Origin: Heloderma charlesbogerti
Taxonomy: Eukaryota; Chordata; Lepidosauria; Squamata; Helodermatidae
NCBI GenBank assembly: GCA_026122225.1
Contig: JANEZZ010001895.1
Coordinates: 62,001-126,000 of the forward strand
Length of the DNA stretch: 64,000 nt
Direction of reading: 5' to 3'
Under the pieces are notes generated by a model. It had not been told where the DNA came from and did no database searches. It worked only from the letters and a program-made list of their open reading frames with translations. Of this stretch, positions 1 through 9,911 are shown piece after piece. A program made the translations under genes and the position numbers. Every line of letters begins with the position of its first letter. Position 1 is the stretch's first letter.

Positions 1-659
1 AGCTCCTCTGGAGCCACCTTTGTCACTTGAGGCTCAGGTGGCCTCAGTGGCATGGAGTGTGAACTTTGGTTTGTGGCCCAGCTACGCCCCTATCTGGCAG
101 GGATAACCTGGCATTAGTTGTGTATGCTCTAGTAAGCTCCAAGTTAGATTACCTCAATGCCTGGTTTTAACCTATAAAGTCTTACATGGCTCGGGGCCAC
201 AGTACCTGATGGAGCACCTCTCCTGATATGAATCTACCTGTACGCTACATTCAGCATCTAAGGTCCTCCTCCAGGTGCCTCCTCCAAGGGAGGCTTGGAA
301 GGTGGCAACAAGGGAGAGGGCTATCTTGGTGGTGGCCCCCCAATTTTGAATGACCTCCCTGACGAGGCCTGCCTGGAGCCAACATTGTTATCTTTTCGGC
401 ACCAGGTGAAGACCTATCTCTTCACTCAGGCATTCAGTAGCATGGGTTTTTAATCAGGTCCTGGATTTGTCTTATGGTTGATAGTTTAAAATTGTTTTTA
501 GATATATGTTGTCTCTGTGTGTGTTGTCTGTTTATATGTTTTATGTAAATGGCTTTACACTTTGTATAATGTATTTTTAATGGTTTTTCAATCTTTGTAA
601 ACCACCCAGAGAGCTTTGGCTATGGGGCGGTATAGAAACGTGATAAATAATAATAATAA
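1..659 (+). mobile_element. L2-like LINE, 3' end fragment
   Basis: This is the degenerate C-terminal end of a LINE reverse-transcriptase ORF followed by its 3' tail. The plus strand reads as broken pieces resembling the element at 62825-63760, for example a stretch like 'KVLHGSGPQYL', near-matching the common LINE C-terminal theme. It ends in a tail reading gggcggtatagaaacgtgataaat plus a short ATA-type simple repeat at about 620-659. The frame has several stops, so the copy is dead. The left part lies outside the window. The clade (L2 rather than CR1) is my inference from the tail. Confidence 0.7.
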
Positions 660-779
660 ATGGTAAACTGTTTACAAATTTTATCCATCAATTAATCTAA
701 TTATAGTCCCTCCAGGCATACATTTTAGGGTGGTGTAGATGTTTTGTGCCTCATTTATTCATCCATGGTACTTTTTTCC

Positions 780-1690
780 CTTTTAAAAAGTTTATTTATT
801 CTAATAGTATATTAGAATAATCTATCAAAATCATTCTACAGCTTCAAAGTATAACACATTCAAAATATAAATACATACCAATAACATGATAATATACCTA
901 TAATAGTAATATTATACAAATAAATCAAACATTTTAAATATAATTAAACAACATTCAATCATACCCAATAATACATAGGGATTAATATTATCCTGCACTT
1001 CGTTATTCAAAAGGAAATAAACAGAATCCATTTTTCCATGAACTTACTTTCATGTTGTCTCTGTTCCCTAACTCTAACTATGTTAGTTAGTTTGATCATA
1101 TATAACATGTCCCACAATCTGTTAATCCACTCATTAAGTGATGGAAGGCTAGTTATATTCCAGTTATAAGCAATGGTCATGCAAGCTGCTGTTAACATAT
1201 GCACAACCATTACAGAGTCCTCCAGTACCAAGCCTTAATATAACACAATAAAACCACAAGTGAGTCTAATAGTATATAGTATCCTGTGAAATCTTTTATT
1301 TCTTTCAGGATTAATATCCAATAACTTCTGATTTTTAGGCATGGCCAAAACATATGAATCCTATCTGCTTTTGCCAACCCACATCCTCAACACTTATCAC
1401 TCAAGCCTACATAGATTTTACTCAGCCGCAGAAGACTCAGTTACCACCTACAAATCATCTTTAAAAACCTCACTTTAAGAGTTCTTTAGGTACTGTAATC
1501 CATACCCATTTCTGTGTTTCTGCTGATGTTGTCCAAGAGAGTTCTTTTCCCCACTTTACCTGATAATGATTTTTAGCTTATTCCATTTTAACAATAATTT
1601 TATAAATACTATTCAATATTCCTTGTGACTTGTTGGAGTGAATTATTATTTCAAATTCAGCCTTTCTGTCAGGGAGCCATATTTCCAAAG
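780..1690 (-). mobile_element. L1-like LINE, 3' end fragment
   Basis: Minus-strand translation gives pieces typical of the very C-terminus of L1 ORF2. Near 1400-1337 there is a stretch like 'HMFWPCLKI', matching the family theme H-[ML]-F-W-x-C-P. A 74-codon open frame at 1231-1007 contains 'AAxxxIAxNWxxxxxPSLxEW', the usual L1 tail motif. An AT-rich region at 780-1000 is the probable 3' untranslated part. The copy is 5'-truncated and full of stops. The clade assignment rests on these motifs only. Confidence 0.6.
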
Positions 1691-2218
1691 CAACTAGTTA
1701 ACTATATCCCTCATTTGCAAGTATTTCCCCCCCCCCATTTTAATTTTTTTTTATAGTACACATACATAGTTTTGTATTTCTTCTTCGTGTTCTCTGTGCA
1801 TCACACATATGGGCTCTGTGCCTCTGTGGAGCCTCTATTTTGGAAACATCTATAGCTGAGGAACATTTTTGGTGGGAACCCTCCTCCACCATCCCACTGC
1901 ACATGTCCAAGTGGGTTCCTGCCTATCTCCTCAGTTCCTTTTCGACTGCTGTCACAGCTGCGTCTTTGGGAAATCCGTCCGTATTTTTCTGTGCATGTTA
2001 GTTCTGAGGGGGTTTTTTCTTGTTGTTTCTTGTTTTCCTTCTTGTTATCTAAAAAAAAGTAGTATAGTTGTTCTTGTTCTCCTTAATTATTTTTATCAGT
2101 GTATGGCATTAAAGGCCCCCTTCAGAAAGTCATCTGCTGTGGTGGTAAACTGCCTCCTTCTGATGCCTCCTCTCTTTATGCCTCCTCTGCCTTGGAGAGG
2201 CTCACATTTACTCATTCA

Positions 2219-2290
2219 TTCATTCCATTTCTATACCGCCCAATAGCTGAAGCTGTCTGGGCGGTTCACAAAAATTAATTGTAGAGACAT
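2219..2290 (-). mobile_element. L2-like LINE 3' tail inside DIRS copy 1
   Basis: A short insertion carries the antisense tail 'tataccgcccaatagctgaa', the same tail seen at 14229, 25138 and 62825. It begins in a cattcattcatt simple repeat. The DIRS copy at 23641-30656 lacks this piece at the corresponding place, so it is a separate later insertion. Confidence 0.75.
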
Positions 2291-2363
2291 TGTAGAGACT
2301 TGCCATAATTGCTAATCCTTCTCCAAACAAGCTCGGACAGATTGAAAGCGATCTTGTCGAAAT

Positions 2364-3150
2364 TAGGGATGGATGAAAGGGACTTACCTTGTCCCGCAGC
2401 TTGCTTCGCGGTGGGGGGGAGGCACTTCGCTTCTCCCCCCGAAGTTCAGGCGAGGGGGGGGAGGTGCCCCGCCTCACCCGGCCGAAATTCAGGCCGGGGG
2501 GGGAGGCGCCCTGCCTCGCCCGGCCGAAATTCAGGCCGGGGAGAAGTGCCCCGTTTCCCCGGCCGCGAAAGAAAAAGTAAAACAAAAAACCCGTGATAGG
2601 CTACGTAACGATTAACGTAGCCTATCACGGGGTGTTTTTTTCTTTTTTCAGTCTTTTTTTTTTCAAACGCAAATAGCGTTCCCTTATTTTCGCCGTAGTC
2701 TGTGTAAATCTTTATGTAGACTAGACGTGCCAAACTAAGGAACGCAAATGGCGGCGCCCCATGGGCGCTGCCATTTGCGTATGTGCTTTTTTTTTTTTTC
2801 TTCAAAGTCACCCGTGATAGGCTACGTGACGATTTCCATAGCCTATCACGGCTGACTTTGGAAATCTAGCCGTGATAGGCTACATAAATCGTTACGTAGC
2901 CTATCACGGGGGTGTGTGTTGTTTTTTTTTACTTTACTTTTTTATTTTGCAATGGCAGCGGTGGCAGCCGGTTGGGAGACCGGCCGCCGCCCCTGCCGAA
3001 CCGCCGCTGGGACCCGCCGCCGAGAGGGACATTCGCTGAAGGTAATGTCCCGGGGGGGGGTGGCGGAGAATTTCCCCAACACTTTCGGGGGGCCGAATGC
3101 GTCGGCACTCGGCCTCCCGAAGATTCGTGGAGAAATTCTCCGCCATCCGA
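2364..3150. mobile_element. hAT-type MITE with palindrome array, copy 1
   Basis: This non-coding element starts with tagggatgg and ends near catccga, a worn version of the catcccta end seen in its relatives. The flanking octamers gtcgaaat (2356-2363) and ctctaaat (3151-3158) match at 6 of 8 positions, consistent with an old 8-bp hAT duplication. The ends are very GC-rich. The middle contains four clear palindromes: 2590-2631, 2742-2780, 2803-2861 and 2870-2909. The open frames that cross the GC-rich parts on both strands are composition artefacts. Confidence 0.75.
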
Positions 3151-3639
3151 CTCTAAATGGGCATTGGAAGCAGTGGACACCCAAAAGTCTAAACCTCACT
3201 CGGGTGCTCCCAGACATACTGAGATGCCTCAGCCTACCTTTCGTCCACTCAATCCACATCAGAGGTGGGGCGAACAGACCTTCCAACGCCAGGTCATTCG
3301 CTGGTGTTGTCTGTGGCCAAAAAGATTTCTAAAAAGGCCAAGCTCATTAAGCCTACACCAGAGGCTGTACCAAAAAAAATGAAGAAAAGGGAGGTTAAAA
3401 AGATTCCACCAAGAGTTTCAGAGTTAGAGATCCCTCCTCTTCCTCCTCTTCTAAATTTGCCAATTCCGAGGCTATTGTCAGTACTGACAGCCTCTGCACT
3501 GTTGGACCCTCTGTCTATGGCCTCTGAAGGCGAGATCAGGGATTTTTCTCCCATTCGACACTGGTCTGATTCCAGTCCTCGGGATAGATGCTCACAGTCT
3601 CCATCAGCAAACCTCCGAGATCGAGAATCGTAGTCACCT

Positions 3640-3712
3640 CAATACTGAGGTGGGGTTGGACTCAATGGTCTTATAGGCCTCTTCCAACCCTACTATTCTA
3701 TGATTCTAGGAA
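3640..3712 (+). mobile_element. CR1 LINE 3' tail
   Basis: A short sense-oriented CR1 end reads 'ggttggactcaatggtctta' followed by 'cttccaaccctactattcta' and ends in a tgattcta repeat unit. It is the complement of the CR1 tail at 5668-5740. It is inserted in the gag part of DIRS copy 1. Confidence 0.75.
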
Positions 3713-4329
3713 GGCCAGAATCATCTGCCATTCCCAGGGACTCTGTCTCTCGGTGTCAGTCACCACTACGATACCATGAAGAGGATTATTCTGATCCATC
3801 CCGCTCTCCTCATCGCAGTTGGGATCGACTCTCTGGCTGGACTATGCCACCTCTGAGATCTTACCAATTGGATGATTGGCAACTGCATAGAGATTATGAT
3901 CTATACTACAATCCAACCAGGTACTTAGGAGCAACTTCTCGGTACAGAACTTGTCCTTTGGCTTTTATCTCATGTCCACTGGATCAGGATGTGTTTCTAC
4001 CACTGCCTCCAGTGCCTCTGCATTGGTTTTCTTTGGGTAAACCTTGGGGCTATGTGGATCAGGCTCCTCCTGATCGTCCTTTACCGTCCCCTCCTATGCA
4101 AGACCAGGGTGAGCAAGTAAAGACAATAAATTAAACAGAGCTCTCCCAGGATTCTGTGGAGGATTATCAGTCCGATTCCTTGTCCGATTCCTCTGTCCCT
4201 CCGTCAGTTTAATCTCCAGATGAAATTGTGCGTACCCGAGGCAGAGCCTCTTTCAGAAGATATGGGTCAGTTTTTGGAGCAGGTGCTACAGATGGCGCAG
4301 TCTCTGAATGTGCAGAGATGTGCAGCAAC

Positions 4330-4889
4330 TAGGGGTGCACGAAAGCCACTTACCTGGTCACGCAGCTTGCTTCGCGGTGGGGGGGAGGCGCTTCGCTGCT
4401 CCCCCCAAAGTTCAGGCTAGGGGGGGAGGCTTCCCACCTCGCCCGGCCGAAATTCAGGCTGGGGAGGAGGCGCCTCGCCTCGCCCGGCCGCGAAATAAAA
4501 AGTAAAACAAAAAACAAAAAACGCCCCCGTGATAGGCTACGTGACGATTAACGTAGCCTATCACGGCTGGCTTTGCAAATCTAGCCGTGATAGGCTACGT
4601 TAATCGTCACGTAGCCTATCACGGGGGCGTGTTTTTTTTTTTTACTTTACTTGGAATGGCGGCGGCCGGTCAAAAGACCGGCTGCCGCCCCCGCCCCTGA
4701 TGAAGACCCAATGAACCGCCGCCGGGACCCGCCGCTGGGAGGGACATTCGGGAAAGGTAAGTCCCATCCCGGGGGGGGGGGCGGGGCGCGGGGGGGGCGG
4801 AGAATTTCTCCCCGAAACTACTTCGGGGGGCCAAATACGTTGGCACTAGGCCCCCCGAAGTTTCGGGGAGAAATTCTCCCCCATCCCTA
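4330..4889. mobile_element. hAT-type MITE with palindrome array, copy 2
   Basis: The element begins taggggtgca and ends catcccta, giving imperfect terminal inverted repeats. It is flanked by a perfect 8-bp target-site duplication gcagcaac (4322-4329 and 4890-4897), the duplication size made by hAT transposases. There is no coding potential. GC-rich arms carry acttacc near the left end and ggtaagt near the right end. The centre is the 110-base inverted repeat listed separately. It inserted into gag of DIRS copy 1. Confidence 0.9.
4521..4630. repeat. Long perfect inverted repeat made of two palindromes
   Basis: The left arm at 4521-4568 and the right arm at 4583-4630 are exact reverse complements over 48 bases around a 14-base spacer. 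Each arm is itself nearly palindromic, built from cgtgataggctacgt and its complement. The segment could fold as one long hairpin or two short ones, either as RNA or as extruded DNA. Confidence 0.9.
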
Positions 4890-5667
4890 GCAGCAACCCA
4901 CAAAACACATACAGGACCCAGTGTTTGATGCCGTGTATACAGAGGCGTTGGTGTTGTAGCAATTCCTTTTCTTCCCATTCTCCTCCAGACTGTGAAGCAG
5001 ACTTGGAATACTCCATCTTTGATGGCTCCCACCTTGAAGCATCTAGAGTCGATGTATAAAGTTCAAGAAAAAGATGTTGTTTTTCTTTTTTTAATCCTTG
5101 TCCAAATTCAGTAATAGTCGAATTGGTTCACGGTCAGTCCCAGAAATCTCATGCATCTCCAGCTGACAAAGAGGGACGCAGGCTTGACCTAATGGGACGT
5201 AGGCTTTACTCTTCCGCAGCTTTAGGACTTCATGTTGCCAACATGAAGTCAAGCCATGATGTCGCGTTATCAATTATTTTTGTGGGAAAAGATGGACTGT
5301 TTGTGTACGTAACTTCCGGAAGATCAGAGGGAGCTGACCAGAATGTTTCAGGCAGAAACAGTTAAGCTTTCCTGTAAACAAATCAAAACCGCCTGTCATC
5401 AGGCGAATTGCAATCCTAAATCCATGGTAGGCTCCGTAGCATTATGACATCATGCATGGCTTCATTCGGCTGGACTAACACTGGAAACCTAGTCTAGGAT
5501 TGAAGACTTACCTTTGGATGGAGTGGGATTATTTCATACTAAAAGGGATGATCAGATGGACTGTGTTTAAAAAGCGAGATCAACAGCAAAAAAGATGGGC
5601 ATTGGACAACCACAACACCAACCGCAACAGTGAGACCACGGTGTTGGTTTAGACACCAACCATAATT

Positions 5668-7730
5668 TCATAGAATCATAGAATAATAGGGTTGGAAGGG
5701 GCCTATAAGGTCATCGAGTCCAACCCCCTGCTCAGTGCAGGAATCTAAGTCAAAGCATCCCTGACAGATGGCCGTCCAGCTTCATCTTGAATGCCTCCAG
5801 TGTGGGAGAGCTCCCTAGGTAATTGGTTCCATTGTCATAATGCTCTAACAGTCAGGAAGTTTTTCCTGATCTTCAGCCAAAATCTGGCTTCCTGTAACTT
5901 GGGCCCATTATTCCGTGTCCTGCACCCTGGGATGATTGAGAAGAGATCCTGGCCTTCCTCTCTGTGACAACCTTTCAAGTCCTTGAAGAGCGCCATCATA
6001 TCTCCCCGTAGTCTTCTCTTCTCAGGGCTAAATATGCCCAGTTCTTTCAGTCTCTCTTCATAGGGCTTTGTTTCCAGTCCCCTGATCATCTTCGTTGCCC
6101 TCCTCTGAACCCCCTCCAGTTTGTCTGCATCCTTCTTCAAGTGTGGTGCCCAGAACTGGACACAGTACTCCAGATGAGGCCTAACCAGTGCTGAGTAGAG
6201 GGTAACTAGTACTTCACAGGATTTGGAAGCTATAATTCTATTAATGCAGCCCAAAAGAGCATTTGCCTTTTTTGCAGCCACATCACGTTGTTGGCTCATA
6301 CTCAGCTTGCGATCTATTCCAACATCCTTCTTGCTTGTAGTATTGTTGAGCCAAATATAGGGATGGGCAGATTCCCTACCTTCCGGTCTGTGGGGGAATC
6401 CACCCAGGCGGGGGGAGGCGATCCATTCCTCCCCCCTGGAATCCTCCGGAGCGGCTCCGCAACGGGAGGGTTCCGTGGAGCCACACACCGGCTCTGTATT
6501 GCTGTGAGGAATACAGCTGCAGATGGCATAGTGGACGCCACTTGCAGCCGTAAAGCTCTTAGTTTAACCTAAATGCAGCCGTAAATGGCTGCAATTCAGT
6601 TAAACTAAATGCTTTATGGCCGCAAGTGACATCCACTACGCCATTTGCGGCCATATTCCTCACAGCAACACGGTAATGGCAGCCGCCATTACCATATCGC
6701 AAGTTGTTCGGAGCTGATGTGCTGTTCTGGAGGGAATCTTCGAAAGGCGGAGGTAAGTGATCCATTCCCCCGCAGATTCTGGAGGCCGGATTCAAAAGAA
6801 TCCAGCCTCATTTGGGTCCGCGGCGGAATTGTCCGGCATCCCTAGCCATTTATCCCCCATCTTATAACTGTGCATTTGGTTTCTTTTTCCTAGGTGCAGA
6901 ACTTGGCATTCATTCCTGTTAAATGTCATTCTGTTGTTTTCTGCCCAGCACTCCAGCCTATCAAGATCGCTTTGAATTTTGTTCCTGTCTTCCAAAGTAT
7001 TAGCTATCTCACCCAATTTTGTGTCATCTGCAAATTTGATAAGCAATCCCTGCACCTCTTCATCCAAGTCATTAATAAAAATGTTGAAGAGCACTGGGCC
7101 CAGGACTGAACCCTGCGGTACCCCACTCGTTACCTCTCCCCAGTTTGAGAAGATCCCATTGATAAGCACTCTTTGAGGCCGATTCTGTAGCCAACTGTGG
7201 ATCCACCGGATCGTTGTTTCATCTAGCCCACTTTTAGCTAGTTTACTAACCAGGATATCATGGGACACTTCGTCGAAAGCTTTGCTGAAGTCGAGATATA
7301 GTATGTCCACAGCATTCCCACAGTCCACAAGGGAGGTTACTTGATCAAAAAATGAGATCAGATTTGTCTGGCAGGATTTGTTCTTGACAACTCCATGTTG
7401 GCTTTGAGTAATCATTGCATTGTTTTCAAGGTGCTTCCAGATGGATTTCTTTATCATCTGCTCCAGAATTTTCCCAGGGAATGATGTCAGACTGATTGGT
7501 CTGGAGTTCCCAGGTTCCTTCTTGTTGCCCTTTTGGAAGATAGGGACAACATTAGCCCTCCTCCAGTCATCTGGCACTTCACCTGTCCTCCATGATTTCT
7601 AAAAGTTAATAGTGGTTCTGAGAGTTCTTCTGTCAGTTCCTTTATGACTCTAGGATGCAGTTCATCTGGCCCTGGAAATTTGAACTCATTCAAAGTAATT
7701 AGGTGTTCCTTGACCATACCCACTTCAAAG
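5668..7730 (-). mobile_element. CR1 LINE, 5'-truncated
   Basis: This is the reverse-transcriptase half of a CR1 non-LTR retrotransposon with its 3' end at 5668, where the tail begins catagaatcatagaa. On the minus strand, 7720-6860 reads as an RT core with 'GNSRPISLTS', 'LDFSKAFDEVSH', 'SGVPQGSVLGP' and the catalytic 'FADDTK'. The C-terminal part continues at 6340-5800 with 'HLEYCVQFWAPHLKKD' and 'VQRRATKMIRG'. A MITE (6358-6844) splits the two parts. Apart from a frameshift near 7570-7590 and that insertion, the frame is well kept, so the element is relatively young. The endonuclease half is missing. It inserted into DIRS copy 1. Confidence 0.93.
6358..6844. mobile_element. hAT-type MITE with long inverted repeat, copy in CR1
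   Basis: The ends read tagggatggg and catcccta. Flanking octamers gccaaata (6350-6357) and gccattta (6845-6852) match at 6 of 8 positions. A long imperfect inverted repeat pairs about 6499-6569 with 6596-6668, with a small palindrome in its loop, and another palindrome follows at 6672-6693. It interrupts the CR1 reverse transcriptase just after the RT thumb region. There is no coding potential. Confidence 0.85.
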
Positions 7731-7913
7731 GCACCTGCAGATCATGTCCCATATTACCAACCACAACAGCAGCAACAGAGGAAACAGTACTCTTCCTCCA
7801 AGTTTCGTCAATCCTGTGTGAAGGCTGACACCTCTTCTAAATGATGCCTTTGACGTGGAGCTTTTCAGTGTCATCCCACCTCCCGACTTTTGGCAATCGC
7901 CTGCCTGCCTGGC

Positions 7914-7968
<55 letters not shown>
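7914..7968 (+). repeat. (CTTT)n microsatellite
   Basis: About thirteen uninterrupted copies of cttt lie inside DIRS copy 1. The Phe/Leu/Ser-rich and Lys/Glu-rich open frames across it are artefacts. Confidence 0.97.
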
Positions 7969-8189
7969 CCCAGCTTGGCATGTGATAACATTGGATTCTT
8001 GGGTGCTGGCTATTGTCCGCTGAGGCTACAAGTGAGTTTGATGTCCTCCCTCCAGTGGGAATTGTCCAAGTGACTTTGCTGTCGGAGCGTTACATCTTGA
8101 GATGGAGTTGCTTTTTTGGAAAGGAGCCATTCAACATGTCTCCTCCACTCAGAAAGACAGGAATTTTTTCTCCCGTTATTTTACAGTTC

Positions 8190-8438
8190 CCAAAAGGGAT
8201 GGAGGACTTCACCCAATCTTGGATCTAAGACTCTTGAACGAGTCTTGAATGAGTCTTGACAGACAACACTTCTGTTCTTTGGCACCTGAACAAACAAGGA
8301 GGTACCCATTTGTCCAAACTGGTGGGTCTCACACCCAAAATCTACGATTGGCTTGTCTCGAGAGGTATCCAACTGAAAGCGATTCATATTGCAAGAGTAG
8401 ACAACACTTTGGCAGATTCCCTCAGTCGAACTTACTGA
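8190..8438 (+). pseudogene. DIRS copy 1: start of RT fused to RNase H by deletion
   Basis: The first part reads 'KRDGGLHPILDLRLLN', the entry motif of a DIRS reverse transcriptase. Right after, at about 8250, the sequence jumps to the RNase H core 'MTDNTSVLWHLNKQGG' and ends 'DNTLADSLSR'. In the sister copy these parts are separated by about 900 bases (26235 to about 27190). The junction lies in a repeated gagtcttga word (8239-8247 and 8250-8258), which suggests a deletion between short direct repeats. All RT catalytic residues are lost. Confidence 0.85.
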
Positions 8439-8879
8439 GCATCCCACAAATGGGGAATGTCTCCTCTCATCCTACATCACCTATTTCAACAATGGGGCCG
8501 GCCATCTGTGGACTTGCTTGCAAACCCATCGAATGTGGTTTGCAAGATGTTCTGCTTGAGAACAGGAGTAGGTTGCTTGTCATTGGGAGATGCCTTTCTT
8601 CTTCAGTGGAGCGGAACTTTGTTTTATCTCTTTCCTCTATTACCTCTGCTACCGAAAGTGATTGCGAAGATCAAAGAAGAGAAGACCAACTGTCAGTTGA
8701 TCACACCGTGGTGGCCGAGACAGCCATGTTTCACAATTCTGTCCAACATGGCCAAAGGAAATTTTCTTCATCTTCTGCTCCTGCAGGATCTCTTGGGATC
8801 GGAGAAGGATCTGGCATCTGGACCTGGATACCCTGAAGTTGACAGCATGGAGGATTCGATAGAGGAGGACCGATGGTCC

Positions 8880-9850
8880 ATACCATCACAGGCACAGTGG
8901 GTGTTGCACACCACAAGGAAACCAGCTACCCAACAATCGTTCTGTAGTAAATGGACGATGTCTGAGAGTTTTGCCACTTCTAATGGTTTTTGTCCTTTGG
9001 CTAGTTCAGTCTCAGATATTCTGTCTTTCCGTCATCATTTGTTTGAGTAAGGTCTTAAGTATTCCTCTATTAGGGTTTATGCTGTAGCTGTATCAGTTAT
9101 GAGGGGACAGGTACAGGGATATTCAGTATTCACTCATCTACTCAGCAAGCAATTTTTGTGTGGGTTGCGAAACTTGGTCCCTCCTGTGAAAGCGCCACAG
9201 TGGAACTTTTCGCTGGTGTTACAGGTTTTGATGTCAAAACCCTTTGAGCCTCTGGCTGCTATTGACTTCCATTTACTGTCATGGAAAGTGGCTTTCCTAG
9301 TGGCTATCACGTCATCTAGGAGAGAGTGTGAATTGTGTGCTCTCCGTATTGATGCCCCATTTACAGTTTTTCACAAAGACAAGGTTGTCCTTTGGCCAGA
9401 CTTTACATTTATTCAAAAAGTGGTCTTGGAATTTCATCTTAATAAGTCTATTGTGCTACCAGCTTTTTTCTCATCACGATCTTTGGATTTGGAGAGGCAT
9501 ACGATGTCCGAAGGGCTTTGGCTTTTTACAAGGCAAGGACTGAATCATTTCGTAAATTGAAAAGTTATTTGCATGCTATGCTGGACCTAACAAGGGACTC
9601 CCAGTGTCATCCCAGAGGTTGGCTGCTTGGATAGTTCAGACCATCAAACTGGCATACCAGCAACTTGGTCAAGAGGCTTTACATTGAATCTGAGCACATT
9701 CGACGAGCTATAACAACGTCTACAGACTTGGGAGAAGGGTGGCCTTAAAGGACCTATGCAAGGCTGCAACGTGGTCTACCCCATCGACCTTTGTGAAGCA
9801 ATATAAGTTGGACGTGCATGCATGATCAGACTGCACATTTGGAAGAGCAG
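8880..9850 (+). pseudogene. DIRS copy 1 tyrosine recombinase remnant
   Basis: Open pieces near 8970-9560 resemble the tyrosine recombinase that DIRS elements use in place of an integrase. Recognisable parts are 'SSIRVYAVAVS' (9063-9095), 'KPFEPLAAIDFHLLSWKVAF' and 'VAITSSRRECELCAL', which probably holds the first catalytic Arg. Beyond 9560 the frame decays; a stretch near 9697-9800 with 'HIRRAIT' and later 'QTAHLEEQ' is the worn C-terminal catalytic part. Frameshifts and stops rule out function. Confidence 0.75.
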
Positions 9851-9911
9851 TGCTGTCATCCATGTTGCAGTAGGACACCTACCCACCTCCAATAAGTTGG
9901 CTTGTCCATCA

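Larger units (their letters stand above)
3151..5640 (+). pseudogene. DIRS copy 1 gag remnant
   Basis: Fragments of a DIRS gag-like ORF in three frames. The best-preserved part, near 5165-5260, reads like 'DKEGRRLDLMGRRLYSSAA', and the second DIRS copy has the matching 'DKEGRRLDLMGGCLYSSVA' near 25363-25430. This D-x-x-x-R-x-x-D-x-x-G-x-R-x-Y-S-S theme is found in DIRS gag-type proteins and probably serves RNA packaging. The frame is broken by stops, a CR1 tail at 3640 and a MITE at 4330. A Ser-, Arg- and Pro-rich stretch at about 3265-4130 is the likely disordered part. Confidence 0.6.

Noticed and set aside
2220..3382. Several overlapping open frames of 60-156 codons on both strands, rich in Pro, Arg and Gly
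   Set aside because: They lie over the GC-rich ends of a hAT MITE, occur on both strands at once and show no protein motif. They are composition artefacts.
8256..9560. Frames resembling viral polymerase and integrase
   Set aside because: The order RT, RNase H, tyrosine recombinase and the terminal repeats fit a DIRS retrotransposon. No LTR, protease or retroviral integrase is visible.
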